Shown in pieces: positions 31,249-41,009 of a stretch of 64,000 nucleotides of DNA (the stretch's first letter is position 1; each line of letters opens with the position of its first letter). Source of the stretch: DASPHG01 sp963849605 (GTDB lineage: Bacteria > Actinomycetota > Thermoleophilia > Solirubrobacterales > Thermoleophilaceae); assembly GCA_963849605.1 (NCBI GenBank), contig CAWKHX010000002.1, positions 62,001-126,000 on the forward strand, read 5' to 3'. A program made the translations under genes and the position numbers. The notes below the pieces were generated by a model that saw only the letters and a program-made list of their open reading frames with translations, had not been told where the DNA came from and made no database searches.

Positions 31249-31344
31249 GGCACATCTCGATGGACTTGGCACCTTTTCCTCCGAATCGAAGGCTGGTTGC
31301 CGGGGTTTCACAGGGCCATGTCCCTCCACCCCTCTCGATGCAAC
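31249..31344 (-). ncRNA. SAM-I (S-box) riboswitch upstream of thrC
   Basis: The minus strand carries the S-box core in order: GAGAGG, GGTGGAGGGAC, GGCCC, GTGAAACCCCGGCAACC, then after a hairpin GGTGCCAAGTCC, and a closing P1 strand (GAGATG pairing with GCATC at the 5' end). These are the invariant positions of the SAM-I aptamer. It reads toward thrC, about 70 bases before the start, followed by a GC-rich hairpin that could terminate transcription. SAM-I switches normally turn genes off when SAM is abundant. The divergent sulfatase gene starts at 31390, so its promoter must overlap the riboswitch region. Confidence 0.93.
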
Positions 31345-31389
31345 GGGTATGTGGTTGAGCAGAATAACAAGGCTGCTAGACACCCCCGG

Positions 31390-32721
31390 ATGTCACGCGC
31401 CCTCCTCGCAGCCGCGCTCCTCCTGATCGCGCTCGCCGCCCCCGCCCGGGCGGCCGCCGAGAAGCCGAACATCCTCGTCATCATCACCGACGACCAGCGC
31501 GCCGACGGCACGCTCGACGTGATGCCGCAGACCCGGCGGCGGATCGGCGCCCAGGGCATCACCTTCACCGAGGCGCACGCCACGACGCCGAAGTGCTGCC
31601 CCTCGCGCGCGTCGTTCTTCACCGGCCTCTACGCGCACAACCACGGCGTCGTCTCGAACGGGGAGGCCGACAAGCTCGACCACCGGATCACCGTCCAGAA
31701 GCTCGTGCGGAAGAAGGGCTACCGGACCGCGATCTTCGGCAAGTTCCTGAACGCATGGCCGGTCGAGGTCAACCCGCCGTTCTTCGACGACTGGGCGATC
31801 TCGAACGGCAACTACAACAAGAGCTTCTGGAACATCGGCGGCCAGCCGAAGACCAAGCGCAGCTACTCGGTCGACTTCGTCGCGAAAAAGGCGTCGCGCT
31901 TCATCCGCGACGCGGACCGAGAGGACGACGACCAGCCGTGGCTCGCGTGGGTCACCCCGTACGCGCCGCACCTTCCGAGCACGCCGCCCGACCGCTACCG
32001 CAACGCCCCGCTGCCCGCCTTCCCCTTCACCCCCGCCATGCAGGAGCAGGACCTCTCAGACAAGCCGGACTTCCTCGAGCGCGCGTACGACCACGACAAC
32101 ATGCTCGCGACGATGCGCGACGACGGCCGCCGCTCGCTGATGGCCGTCGACGACCTCGTCGGACGCCTGTTGGATCAGCTCAAGACGCGCGACGAGGTGG
32201 ACAACACGCTCGTGATCTTCGCCTCCGACAACGGCTTCATGCTCGGCGAGCACGGCGGCGTGGTCGCGAAGGACCTCCCCTACCCCGCCTCGACTCGGAT
32301 CCCGATGATGATGCGCTGGCCCGGTCACGTGCGCCCGGGACGCACGACCAACCGCCTGGTCGCGAACATAGACGTGGCGCCGACACTGTTCGAGGCGGCG
32401 CACGTCCGCCGGCGCACCGACGGCCACTCGTTGCTCGACGCCGATCCCCGCGATGCGCTCCTGATCGAGAGCCGCGGCTCCTTCGACGAGGACCGCGCGC
32501 CGCTCCTCCCCGCCTTCCGCTCGGTGCGCACGCCGACCTACCGCTACACCGAGTACTACCGCCACGACACCTTCGACCTGATCTTCCGCGAGTACTACGA
32601 CCTGACGACGGACTCGTGGGAGCTCGACAACCGCGCCGACGAGCTCTCCGACGAGCAGGTCGCGGCACTTTCACAACAACTTAAGGACTACGGGACCTGC
32701 CAGCGCGCCGAATGTCCGTGA
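31390..32721 (+). CDS. Secreted formylglycine-type sulfatase
   Basis: 443 residues. A signal peptide (MSRALLAAALLLIALAAPARA) precedes PNILVIITDDQRADGTL, the first metal site. KCCPSRASFFTG is the sulfatase signature with the Cys that is converted to formylglycine. GKFLNAWP, APHLPS and ASDNGFMLGEHGG are the expected later motifs. It should hydrolyse sulfate esters outside the membrane, so it differs from the two Thr-type relatives at 14258 and 15680. Start ATG 31390 is chosen because it begins the signal peptide; the in-frame open region back to 31219 lies in the thrC riboswitch. A formylglycine-generating enzyme is not in the window. Confidence 0.9.
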   Translation: MSRALLAAALLLIALAAPARAAAEKPNILVIITDDQRADGTLDVMPQTRRRIGAQGITFTEAHATTPKCCPSRASFFTGLYAHNHGVVSNGEADKLDHRITVQKLVRKKGYRTAIFGKFLNAWPVEVNPPFFDDWAISNGNYNKSFWNIGGQPKTKRSYSVDFVAKKASRFIRDADREDDDQPWLAWVTPYAPHLPSTPPDRYRNAPLPAFPFTPAMQEQDLSDKPDFLERAYDHDNMLATMRDDGRRSLMAVDDLVGRLLDQLKTRDEVDNTLVIFASDNGFMLGEHGGVVAKDLPYPASTRIPMMMRWPGHVRPGRTTNRLVANIDVAPTLFEAAHVRRRTDGHSLLDADPRDALLIESRGSFDEDRAPLLPAFRSVRTPTYRYTEYYRHDTFDLIFREYYDLTTDSWELDNRADELSDEQVAALSQQLKDYGTCQRAECP

Positions 32722-32745
32722 GAGCGGCCAAACTACAGTCACCGC

Positions 32746-33738
32746 ATGCCGAGCATCCCCAAGCCACGGCTACGGCGCGCCGCACGAGCGGCGTCGGTCG
32801 AGCACCCCAAGCAGCCGGCTGAGCCTCGGATCGAGGTCGTCGAGCACGACGACCTGCGCTGGATCAACATCGAGCAGCCAGGCACGCTGGAGCAGGCGTG
32901 GCTCGAGGAGCACTTCGACTTCCACCCGCTCGACTACGAGGACGTCCGCTCACGCAACCAGCGGCCGAAGATGGACGAGTACGAGGACTACCTCTTCATC
33001 GTCCTCAACTTCCCGGTCTTCGACAAGACGGCGGGGCGGCTCAACGCCGGCGAGCTCGACATCTTCATCGGGCCCGACTACCTGATCACGCTGCCGAACG
33101 CGGCGCTGGCGCCGGTCGAGTACCTCTTCGAGCGGTGTCGCTCGAGCGAGGAGACACGCGACCAGCTGATGTCCAAGGGCCCCGGCCTCCTGCTCTACAA
33201 GATCGTCGACGACTCGTTCGACTACTGCTTCCCGATGCTGCGGAAGATGGGCAACAAGCTCGACCGGATCGAGGACGAGATCTTCGAGGGCGCGGCCGAG
33301 GACGTCGTGCGCGACATCTCGAACGCGAAGCAGGAGATCATCAACTTCCGCAAGATCATCCGGCCGCAGCGCACGGTCCTGCGCGACCTCGAGCGCAACA
33401 AGCAGCGCTACCTCGCCCCGGACCTCGACATCTATTTCGACGACATCGTCGACGCCTCTGAGCGGATCTGGGACATGCTCGAGAACTACAAGGAGGTGGT
33501 CGAGGCGCTCGAGCAGACGAACGAGTCGGTCATCTCCCACCGCGTGAACGGCATTCTGCGCGTGCTGACGGCGTTCAGCGTGATCATCCTGCCGCTCACC
33601 CTGATCGCGAGCATCTGGGGCATGAACGTCGGCGTCCCCGGCGAGGGCGGCGAGACGGCGTTCTGGGCGATCGTCGCGACCATGGTGGCGGTGCTCGCCG
33701 GGATGCTCGCCTTCTTCCGCCGCCGCGGCTGGCTCTGA
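32746..33738 (+). CDS. corA: CorA-family magnesium/metal transporter
   Basis: 330 residues. A long cytoplasmic domain of charged helices (EEHFDFHPLDYEDVRSRNQRPK, in part) ends with two membrane helices: LTAFSVIILPLTLIASIWG before the signature GMN (about residues 292-294), then ETAFWAIVATMVAVLAGMLAFF. GMN is the selectivity loop of CorA/Mrs2 channels for magnesium, cobalt or zinc. The N-terminal Arg/Pro-rich stretch is extra. It is 24 bases after the sulfatase gene, and its stop overlaps the CTG that may start the next glycosyltransferase. Confidence 0.95.
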   Translation: MPSIPKPRLRRAARAASVEHPKQPAEPRIEVVEHDDLRWINIEQPGTLEQAWLEEHFDFHPLDYEDVRSRNQRPKMDEYEDYLFIVLNFPVFDKTAGRLNAGELDIFIGPDYLITLPNAALAPVEYLFERCRSSEETRDQLMSKGPGLLLYKIVDDSFDYCFPMLRKMGNKLDRIEDEIFEGAAEDVVRDISNAKQEIINFRKIIRPQRTVLRDLERNKQRYLAPDLDIYFDDIVDASERIWDMLENYKEVVEALEQTNESVISHRVNGILRVLTAFSVIILPLTLIASIWGMNVGVPGEGGETAFWAIVATMVAVLAGMLAFFRRRGWL

Positions 33739-33779
33739 CGGCGTCCGTCGTCATCCCCACGCGCGACCGGCCCGAACGG

Positions 33780-34595
33780 TTGAACGCGCTGCTCGAGTCG
33801 CTCGCGGACCAGGAGGTCGAGGTCGAGGTCGTCGTGGTCGAGGACACCGACGGGCGCGGGCCGGCGGCCGTGCGCAACATCGGCTGGCGCCGCGCGAAGG
33901 GCGACCTCGTCTGCTTTCTCGACGACGACGTGACCGTCGACTCCGGCTGGGCGCGCGCGATGCTCGCCGCCCACGAGGCGAACCCCGAAGCGGTGCTCCA
34001 GGGCCGCACGGCGCCGCAGCCGGACGAGGCGCCGCACCAGGACGCCTTCTCCCGCTCGCGCGCGGTCGCCGAGCTCGACTGGAACTACCCGACCTGCAAC
34101 ATCGCCTACCCGCGCGCGCTGCTCGAGCGGCTCGGCGGGTTCGACGAGGCCTACCGCTACGCGTCCGCGGAGGACACCGACCTCGGCTGGCGCGCGCGAG
34201 AGATCGGCGCGCCGACGGAGTTCGTGGAGGACGCGCGCGCATGGCACGCGGTCGACCGCGTCGGCGTCGTCGGGCTCGTGCGCCGGATGCCGATCAAGGC
34301 CGACGTCGCACGGCTGACACGCCGCCATCCTGGCGTGCGCCATTACTACTACCGCGGCGTCTTCTGGAAGCGCTCGCACGCGCTCCTGCCGCTGGCCGTG
34401 GCCGGGGTCGCGCTGGCGCCGCGGACGCGCGGCGCCTCGCTGCTGCTCGCCCTGCCCTACGCGCGCCTCTACCGCAACCACCACGGCTCCTACGCGGGCA
34501 CGGCCGCGTCGCTGCCGGGTCACGCCGCGGTCGATGGCGCGGAGATCGCCGCAGTCGCGGCCGGCGCGGTCCAGCACCGCACGCTCATGCTCTAG
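33780..34595 (+). CDS. Glycosyltransferase family 2 (start uncertain)
   Basis: The family sequence begins upstream of the TTG at 33780: ASVVIPTRDRPERLNALLESL is encoded from a CTG at 33735, which overlaps the corA stop as CTGA. No ATG, GTG or TTG lies in that stretch. Motifs: CFLDDDVTVDSGW (metal site), QGRTAPQPDE, CNIAYPRALLERLGGFDE and SAEDTDLGWRAREIG. About 287 residues from the CTG. It is a close paralogue of the GT2 gene at 22476 in wording and length. A CTG start, or a base error hiding a standard start, would both explain it. The sugar is unknown. Confidence 0.82.
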   Translation: MNALLESLADQEVEVEVVVVEDTDGRGPAAVRNIGWRRAKGDLVCFLDDDVTVDSGWARAMLAAHEANPEAVLQGRTAPQPDEAPHQDAFSRSRAVAELDWNYPTCNIAYPRALLERLGGFDEAYRYASAEDTDLGWRAREIGAPTEFVEDARAWHAVDRVGVVGLVRRMPIKADVARLTRRHPGVRHYYYRGVFWKRSHALLPLAVAGVALAPRTRGASLLLALPYARLYRNHHGSYAGTAASLPGHAAVDGAEIAAVAAGAVQHRTLML

Positions 34596-34639
34596 CCGAC
34601 GTACGCCAGTCTTGGGGCCGTTACCGCGTTAAGTGGACA

Positions 34640-34655
34640 CGCTCCTTTTGGAGCG
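34640..34655. terminator. Small hairpin between glycosyltransferase and propeller genes
   Basis: CGCTCC-TTTT-GGAGCG is a perfect 6-bp stem with a four-base loop, 45 bases after the stop of the glycosyltransferase. There is no T-run behind it on the plus strand, so it may be a weak terminator or part of the leader of the next gene. I could not separate these possibilities. Confidence 0.35.
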
Positions 34656-34694
34656 GCTGGTTCAACTGAAACGTCTCGCGTGGAGGACAACCCA

Positions 34695-35774
34695 ATGAGA
34701 CTGACTCGCCGTGAGATCGTGCGCGCAGGAGGTCTTGGTGCCCTGGGGATGGCGCTAGGCCCACTCGGCGGCGCAGCGCACGCCCAAGCGGTCACTGATC
34801 CGCTAACGCCCCGGTCCGATGGTTGGTACCCATGGCCACAGAACCCCGTCATCCCGGCGAACTCGGCCTCGAACTTCACGGGCGCCGATCATCGCTTCTA
34901 CGTGACGATGTTGCCTGTGGGCATCTTCACCGGTGCGAACCCCGTCGCGAGTTGGTACATGTGGGTATGGACCCATGAGCACCGGGCCGGCGCGGGGAGG
35001 CTTTTCACGGCAAGCAGCCCATGGGGCCCATGGACGTTCTATCGAACGCTGACAACTCCGCAGTCAACGAGCAGCGTGCCGCTGACGTCAGGACCCGTCG
35101 CGTGGGACGGCCTCAACCGGTTCTTCGTGGCCGCACCACACGGCAAACTGGGTACTGGCGAGTTTGACCCCCAAGCGCCGTTCATCATGAAGTCCTCGGA
35201 TGGCTGGACTTGGACTTCACTCACCTCGAGGGAGGCTTTCCGTCCAGGGAGCTGGGGTGATGACCACGCCGGCTATACGCGATTCATGACCGACCCGCGC
35301 GGCAGGCTCGTCCGCTACAACGGCTCTGCGCGTCTCTTCTTCTGCGGCTACCACCAGGCCGGGAACAACATGGCCCGGCTGGGCGGAGCCAGCTCGACCG
35401 ACTTGGTCAACTGGTCGAAGCAGAGCACTCCGCTCGCCAACCCCACACAGGGGAATGCGTTCAAGCTCGGCTCGGTGATCCACTACGACGGACTCACTTA
35501 CATGACCCTGGCGGTCGGAAATGTCTTCCAGGTCGTCACGACTTTCTACCTGAAGCAGCAACTCTTCCGTGGCGATCCCTTCAGTAGCTGGCTCGATAAC
35601 CCTGGCACGCCGATCTACCACCCAGCACACGGAATCCAGGCGGACGGCCCGTACTACGTCGTCAGCAACAACCAGAACCAACATTTCATGGCGTACGCGA
35701 CCGCAACGCCGAACCCGCCTGACGACCCCCGGTGGGCTGTGGACCTAGCGCAACGAAACCCCGACGTCGTCTAG
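34695..35774 (+). CDS. Tat-secreted beta-propeller protein (glycosidase-like)
   Basis: 359 residues from ATG 34695, which follows GGAGG; a GTG at 34680 is less likely. The N-terminus MRLTRREIVRAGGLGALGMAL is a twin-arginine signal. The rest is rich in Trp, Thr, Ser and Asn with propeller-like strands (WGPWTFYRTLTTP, SGPVAWDGLNRFFVAAPHG, KSSDGWTWTSLTS), as in GH43/GH32-type or related glycan-acting proteins. I see no decisive catalytic set, so the enzyme activity is uncertain. Base composition looks less GC-saturated than in its neighbours, a hint of transfer. It lies 42 bases before a membrane glycosyltransferase with similar composition. Confidence 0.75.
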   Translation: MRLTRREIVRAGGLGALGMALGPLGGAAHAQAVTDPLTPRSDGWYPWPQNPVIPANSASNFTGADHRFYVTMLPVGIFTGANPVASWYMWVWTHEHRAGAGRLFTASSPWGPWTFYRTLTTPQSTSSVPLTSGPVAWDGLNRFFVAAPHGKLGTGEFDPQAPFIMKSSDGWTWTSLTSREAFRPGSWGDDHAGYTRFMTDPRGRLVRYNGSARLFFCGYHQAGNNMARLGGASSTDLVNWSKQSTPLANPTQGNAFKLGSVIHYDGLTYMTLAVGNVFQVVTTFYLKQQLFRGDPFSSWLDNPGTPIYHPAHGIQADGPYYVVSNNQNQHFMAYATATPNPPDDPRWAVDLAQRNPDVV

Positions 35775-35816
35775 CCCAACACGAGCGGGCCACGCGGCTG
35801 CCATGCTGCCGGGCCG

Positions 35817-37274
35817 GTGCGCGCGCTTCGCCTCACTTCGGGTCCGGACATCCTCGCATTGGCGATTGTCGCGCTCGCCGCCGTTCTGCGGTTCTCGTGG
35901 CTCTCGACCCAGAGTTTCTGGTTCGACGAAGCCGTCACGGGCGTCATCGTGCAGGCCGACAACCTGGGTGATCTCTTCTCTCGGGTTCAAGCCGCCGAAT
36001 CAACCCCGCCGCTTTATTACGGCCTGCTCTGGGGATGGGTGAAGGTATTCGGCGACGGTGACGTGGCCCTGCGGGCCATGTCGGCGCTGTTCGGCACATT
36101 GACGGTCCTGGTCTGCTTCTTCATCGGCCGCGAGATCGGACGCCGAACCGCCATCGTGTTCGCGACACTCGTCGCGCTCAACCCGTTCTTGATCTGGTAC
36201 TCGCAGGAGGCCCGCGCGTATTCGCTGCTGATTCTCCTGAGCGCCTTCTCATTCTTCCTGGCGCTGCGGGCCGCGCGCACGCGGGAGCGGAAATACCTCT
36301 GGGCCTGGGCGGCGAGTTGCGTCGCGGCCGTTTGGACGCACTACTTCGGCGTCTTCCTGAGCCTCGTGGAAGCGCTATGGCTGTTACGAGCGCTGGGCGT
36401 GACGCGCGAAATGGTCGGTGCTGCTGTGGGCGTCGCTGCGGGAACGCTTGGGGCTGGCGCCTTCGCTCTCTCGCAGGACAGCGGGCGCCGAACCGCGTGG
36501 ATCGACGACTTCGCCCTCACCGATCGGCTCACGTGGACCGTGAAGCGGTTTCTACTCGGGGAGTACGGGTCGCCGGTCCGCGGTCTCACGTGGATCGCGG
36601 CGGCATGTGTCGTTGGCGGGGTGATCTACCTCTGGATGCGCGCGCCCAGACCACTCACGCCACCGATCGTGCTGGCGGCCGTCGCCGTCGTCGTCGGTGT
36701 CGGCATGCCGTTGTTCCTGGCTGCCGGCAATGCCGACTACATCTACCCGCGGAACCTCGCGCCAGTGTGGCTCGCGGTCGGCCTCTTGGCGAGTGCGGGG
36801 TTCGCGTGCGCCGGCACGAAGGGTGCGATAGCCACCGCTGTGCTGGCCGCCTGTTTCCTGACAGTAACGATCAGCATTCCGTATGACGACGATCTGCAAC
36901 GCGACGATTGGGAAGCTGCCGCCACTCACCTGGGCCCGCCGCAGAGCGACCGCGCCATCGTCGTCAGCCCGGGCGCGGCGATAGCCGTAGTCGAGCGCTA
37001 CCGCCCACAGGTCCGTCTTGTGGAAGCAGACACGATCCAGGCCCGCGAGGTCGCCTTCGTCGGCACGGCGGCGGCCGGCCTGTCGCCGGACACCATCACT
37101 GCTCCCGCGCCCGGGTTCCACCCCGTGGAGAGGCGCTCGCTGCAGCGGCTCGCGTTGGCGCGTTTCCGCGCCAACGGCGCGGGGCGACCGGTCCGCCTGC
37201 GCGACGCACTTCTTGCGACCCATGGCCGAGCGGTGCCTGCGCTCGTTTCGGACGGCTCGCCGCCCGCGGGCTAG
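35817..37274 (+). CDS. Polytopic GT-C glycosyltransferase (PMT/GT39-like)
   Basis: 485 residues. After the first membrane helix (LALAIVALAAVLRFSWL) comes the acidic luminal loop FWFDEAVTGVIV, then ESTPPLYYGLLWGWVKVFGD, the typical start of dolichyl/polyprenyl-phosphate-dependent enzymes (DE at the catalytic position). Eight or more hydrophobic helices follow, and a soluble C-terminal tail of about 100 residues. It should transfer a sugar from a polyprenyl phosphate donor at the outer membrane face. GTG start. Its relaxed codon choice matches the preceding Tat-secreted gene. Confidence 0.85.
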   Translation: MRALRLTSGPDILALAIVALAAVLRFSWLSTQSFWFDEAVTGVIVQADNLGDLFSRVQAAESTPPLYYGLLWGWVKVFGDGDVALRAMSALFGTLTVLVCFFIGREIGRRTAIVFATLVALNPFLIWYSQEARAYSLLILLSAFSFFLALRAARTRERKYLWAWAASCVAAVWTHYFGVFLSLVEALWLLRALGVTREMVGAAVGVAAGTLGAGAFALSQDSGRRTAWIDDFALTDRLTWTVKRFLLGEYGSPVRGLTWIAAACVVGGVIYLWMRAPRPLTPPIVLAAVAVVVGVGMPLFLAAGNADYIYPRNLAPVWLAVGLLASAGFACAGTKGAIATAVLAACFLTVTISIPYDDDLQRDDWEAAATHLGPPQSDRAIVVSPGAAIAVVERYRPQVRLVEADTIQAREVAFVGTAAAGLSPDTITAPAPGFHPVERRSLQRLALARFRANGAGRPVRLRDALLATHGRAVPALVSDGSPPAG

Positions 37275-37281
37275 TCCTTCC

Positions 37282-38114
37282 TCATCTGACGGCTCGCCGG
37301 GCGACCTCCGCCCACAGCGACCCGGCCATGCGCGCGCCGTAGTCCACACGCGCGGCCACCTCCACTCCGCGGTCCTCGCCGGGCTCCACCGACAGCGCCC
37401 TCAGCGCCGCGCCCCTCCGGACGAGGCCGCCCGGCGCGGTCCAGTAGCGCCGACCCGCCCTACCCGGATACGCGCGCGCGAGACGGCGGGCCGAGGCGCC
37501 GTGCTCAAACCCGCGCCGCGCGACCTGCCGTAGGCCGGTTGCCGCCGGATGGGCGACCTCGGCGGCGGGACACCACGCCAGACGGAACCCGGCGTCCGCC
37601 GCGCGCAGGCACAGGTCGGTGTCCTCGCCGTGATGGAAGCGCGGGTCGTAGCCGCCCGCGGCGTCGAAGGCGTCACGGCGGATTCCGAGATTCGCGGACG
37701 TCCCCACACCGGCCTCGGCGTAGCGCTCCTGCGGGTAGCGCCACATGCGGTCGAAGCGCTCGGCCATGTTCGGCTGCGGGCCCGTCTCGATGTGCACGGG
37801 GCCCGACACGAGCGGCGCCGACGCGAGGCACGTCCCGATCGCCTCGACCCAGCCCGGCACGGGAACGCAGTCGGCGTCCGTGAACGCGATCAGCTCGGCG
37901 CGCGCGGCGGCGACGCCGAGGTTGCGCGCGAGCGACCGGTTGCGGCGCGGCGCGGTCACCACCTGTGCGCCCGCCTCCTCCGCGAGCGCCGCGGTCCGGT
38001 CGGTCGAGCCGGTGTCGACCACGACGAGCTCGTGATCGGCCGTCTGCGCGGCGAGCGCACCGAGCAGGCCGCCCAGCACGCCCTCGGCGTTCCACGCGGG
38101 AACTACGACCGAGA

Positions 38115-38118
<4 letters not shown>
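37282..38118 (-). CDS. Glycosyltransferase family 2
   Basis: 278 residues from GTG 38118, which overlaps the wecB stop (GTGA). VISVVVPAWNAEGVLGGLLGAL, VVDTGSTDRTAALAEEAG, AFTDADCVPVPGWVEA (metal site) and HGEDTDLCLRAADAGFRLAW (catalytic region) are in order. The long frame upstream is a shadow of wecB. Being translationally coupled to wecB, it may use UDP-ManNAc made by that enzyme, or a product of it (inference). Confidence 0.9.
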
Positions 38119-39190
<1,072 letters not shown>

Positions 39191-39194
<4 letters not shown>

Positions 39195-39937
39195 GCGAAC
39201 TTCGCGCGCGCTCGCCCGAGGGCAAGCCGCGTCGCGCCCAAGACGCGACCGGCGGGACCCGAGGGCTCCGGCCGGTAGAGGACGAGGTGCGAGCGGCCGT
39301 GGAGAACCCGGTAGGAGACGAGCCGCCGCCGGGCGGCGTGCGACAGGATCTCCTTGATCGGCAGCTCGTGGTGGAGGTCCTGGTCGAACGGGACCGGTGC
39401 AAGCAGGTTCACCTCGACGAGCGCCGAGCGCCGCTCCATCTCGCCCAGGAACGCGAACGCATCCGGGACGTGTTCGATCACGTCGAACGCGTAGGCGGCG
39501 TCGAAGCCGCCCGGGACCTCCTTGTCGAGGTCATGCACGGGCGCGTCGAATCCCCGTCGCTCGAGCCGCCAGCGCAGGAAGGCCGCGCTGGGGTTGTCGA
39601 AGTCGGCGAACTCGACCCGGTAACCCGCTTCGAGCAGCAGCAACCCGTCGGAGCCGATCCCGCAGCCGTAGTCGAGCACGCGCGAGCCGGGCGGGACGTG
39701 GCGGGTCAGCTCGCGCAGGTAGGGCAGCTTGGTGCCCGTCATCGCGAACGCGGTGAGGTTGTAGAGGTAGCCCTTGGAGCTGCGATAGAACTGCTCCTCG
39801 TCGTCGCAGCCGGCCCATTCCTGGTCGAGCGTCTGCTGGTAGCGCTGGAGCGCCTCGAGGTCGTAGGCGTCGCCGAGGTACGCGCGCAGCTCGTCCTGTT
39901 CGCGCTCGGAATCGAGGTTCAGGAGCGCGTCGGGCAC
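39191..39937 (-). CDS. SAM methyltransferase
   Basis: 248 residues. An N-terminal helical part (AYLGDAYDLEALQRYQQTL, then DEEQFYRSSKGYLYNLTAF) precedes the Rossmann core: VLDYGCGIGSDGLLLLEAG, FADFDNPSAAFLRWR and AAYAFDVIEHVPDAFAFLG. ATG 39937. The stop overlaps wecB. Methylation of the sugar or lipid carrier handled by its neighbours is the simplest role, but the substrate cannot be read from sequence. Confidence 0.87.
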
Positions 39938-40025
39938 GGCCGCACGTTAGCCCAAGGGCCGTTGCTACCTTGGCCGCATCGCGCCCGAACTCAGTGTCGT
40001 CCTGTCGAGCCTCGGGAACTACCCG

Positions 40026-41009
40026 GTGCTCGAGCGCGTGCTCGACGGCTACTCGCGCCAGACCGCTGAGCCCGGAAGCTTTGAGGTGCTCGTTGTCGTG
40101 GACCGCGCCGACCCGGACCAGGCCGCGGTCGACGCGGCGATCGGGACGCGCCCGTATGCCGTTCGCCGGCTGACGGGCCATCGCCCCGGCCTGTCCGCGA
40201 ACCGCAACACCGGCTGGCGCGCGGCCGAGGCGCCGATCGTCCTGTTCACGGACAACGACACGATCCCGGTGCCCGAGTTCGTCGCCGAGCACCTGGCCTG
40301 GCACGCCGACAATCCGCAGGACGAGGTCGCCGTCGTCGGGCACGTGCGCTGGGCGCCGGAGCTCAAGCTGACGCCGTTCATGCGCTGGCTGGACGAGGGG
40401 GTCCAGTTCGACTACGGCAGCATCGTCGGCACCGAGGCGGCGTGGGCGCATCTCTACGGCGCGAACTCGTCGGTGAAGCGGGCGCTGCTCGAGCGTGTCG
40501 GCGACTTCGACGAGGAGCGGCTTCCATACCTGTACGAGGACCTCGACTGGGCGTATCGCGCGAAGGAACACGGCCTGCGCGTGCTCTACAACCGCAACGC
40601 GCTGGTCGATCACGTCCGGCCGGGCATGACGCTCGAGTTCTGGAAGCAGAAGGTGCGCCGGATGGCCGCGGCGGAGCGCCAGTTCGTGACGAAGCATCCC
40701 GAGATGGACCCGTGGTTCCACAGGAAGTTCTCGGCCGCAGCGCAGCGGCCGCAGCTCCGTGGGCGGGCGATGAAGCTGGCGCCGTACGTCCCGGAATGGG
40801 TGCCGTGGCTCGGGCCGAAGGTGTGGGAGAACGCGAGGCTCGAGTACTGGCAGGAGCTCGCACCGCCGTTCCTCGAAGCTTGGGACGAGGCCGCCTCAGG
40901 CCCGATGTCGGCCGGGTGGATGGCGGCGAGCGCCGACGGCGGCCCGGCTCAGTCCGCCGACTCGGCAGCGGACTCGGCCGCTCGGGGCTCCCAGCCCGGC
41001 GGCTCCTGA
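40026..41009 (+). CDS. Glycosyltransferase family 2 (start uncertain)
   Basis: 327 residues from GTG 40026, but the fold starts earlier: ELSVVLSSLGNYPVLERVL is encoded from 39978 (an ATC) with a stop at 39948 and no ATG, GTG or TTG between. So the real start is non-standard or hidden by an error. Motifs: GHRPGLSANRNTGWRAAEAP, FTDNDTIPVPEF, YGANSSVKRALLERVGDFDE and YEDLDWAYRAKEHG. The C-terminus is Ala/Ser rich and overlaps the convergent acyltransferase gene by 61 bases. Confidence 0.82.
   Translation: MLERVLDGYSRQTAEPGSFEVLVVVDRADPDQAAVDAAIGTRPYAVRRLTGHRPGLSANRNTGWRAAEAPIVLFTDNDTIPVPEFVAEHLAWHADNPQDEVAVVGHVRWAPELKLTPFMRWLDEGVQFDYGSIVGTEAAWAHLYGANSSVKRALLERVGDFDEERLPYLYEDLDWAYRAKEHGLRVLYNRNALVDHVRPGMTLEFWKQKVRRMAAAERQFVTKHPEMDPWFHRKFSAAAQRPQLRGRAMKLAPYVPEWVPWLGPKVWENARLEYWQELAPPFLEAWDEAASGPMSAGWMAASADGGPAQSADSAADSAARGSQPGGS

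Noticed and set aside
31219..31389. 57-residue N-terminal extension of the sulfatase
   Set aside because: It is the SAM riboswitch and attenuator read on the other strand; a signal peptide starts at 31390.
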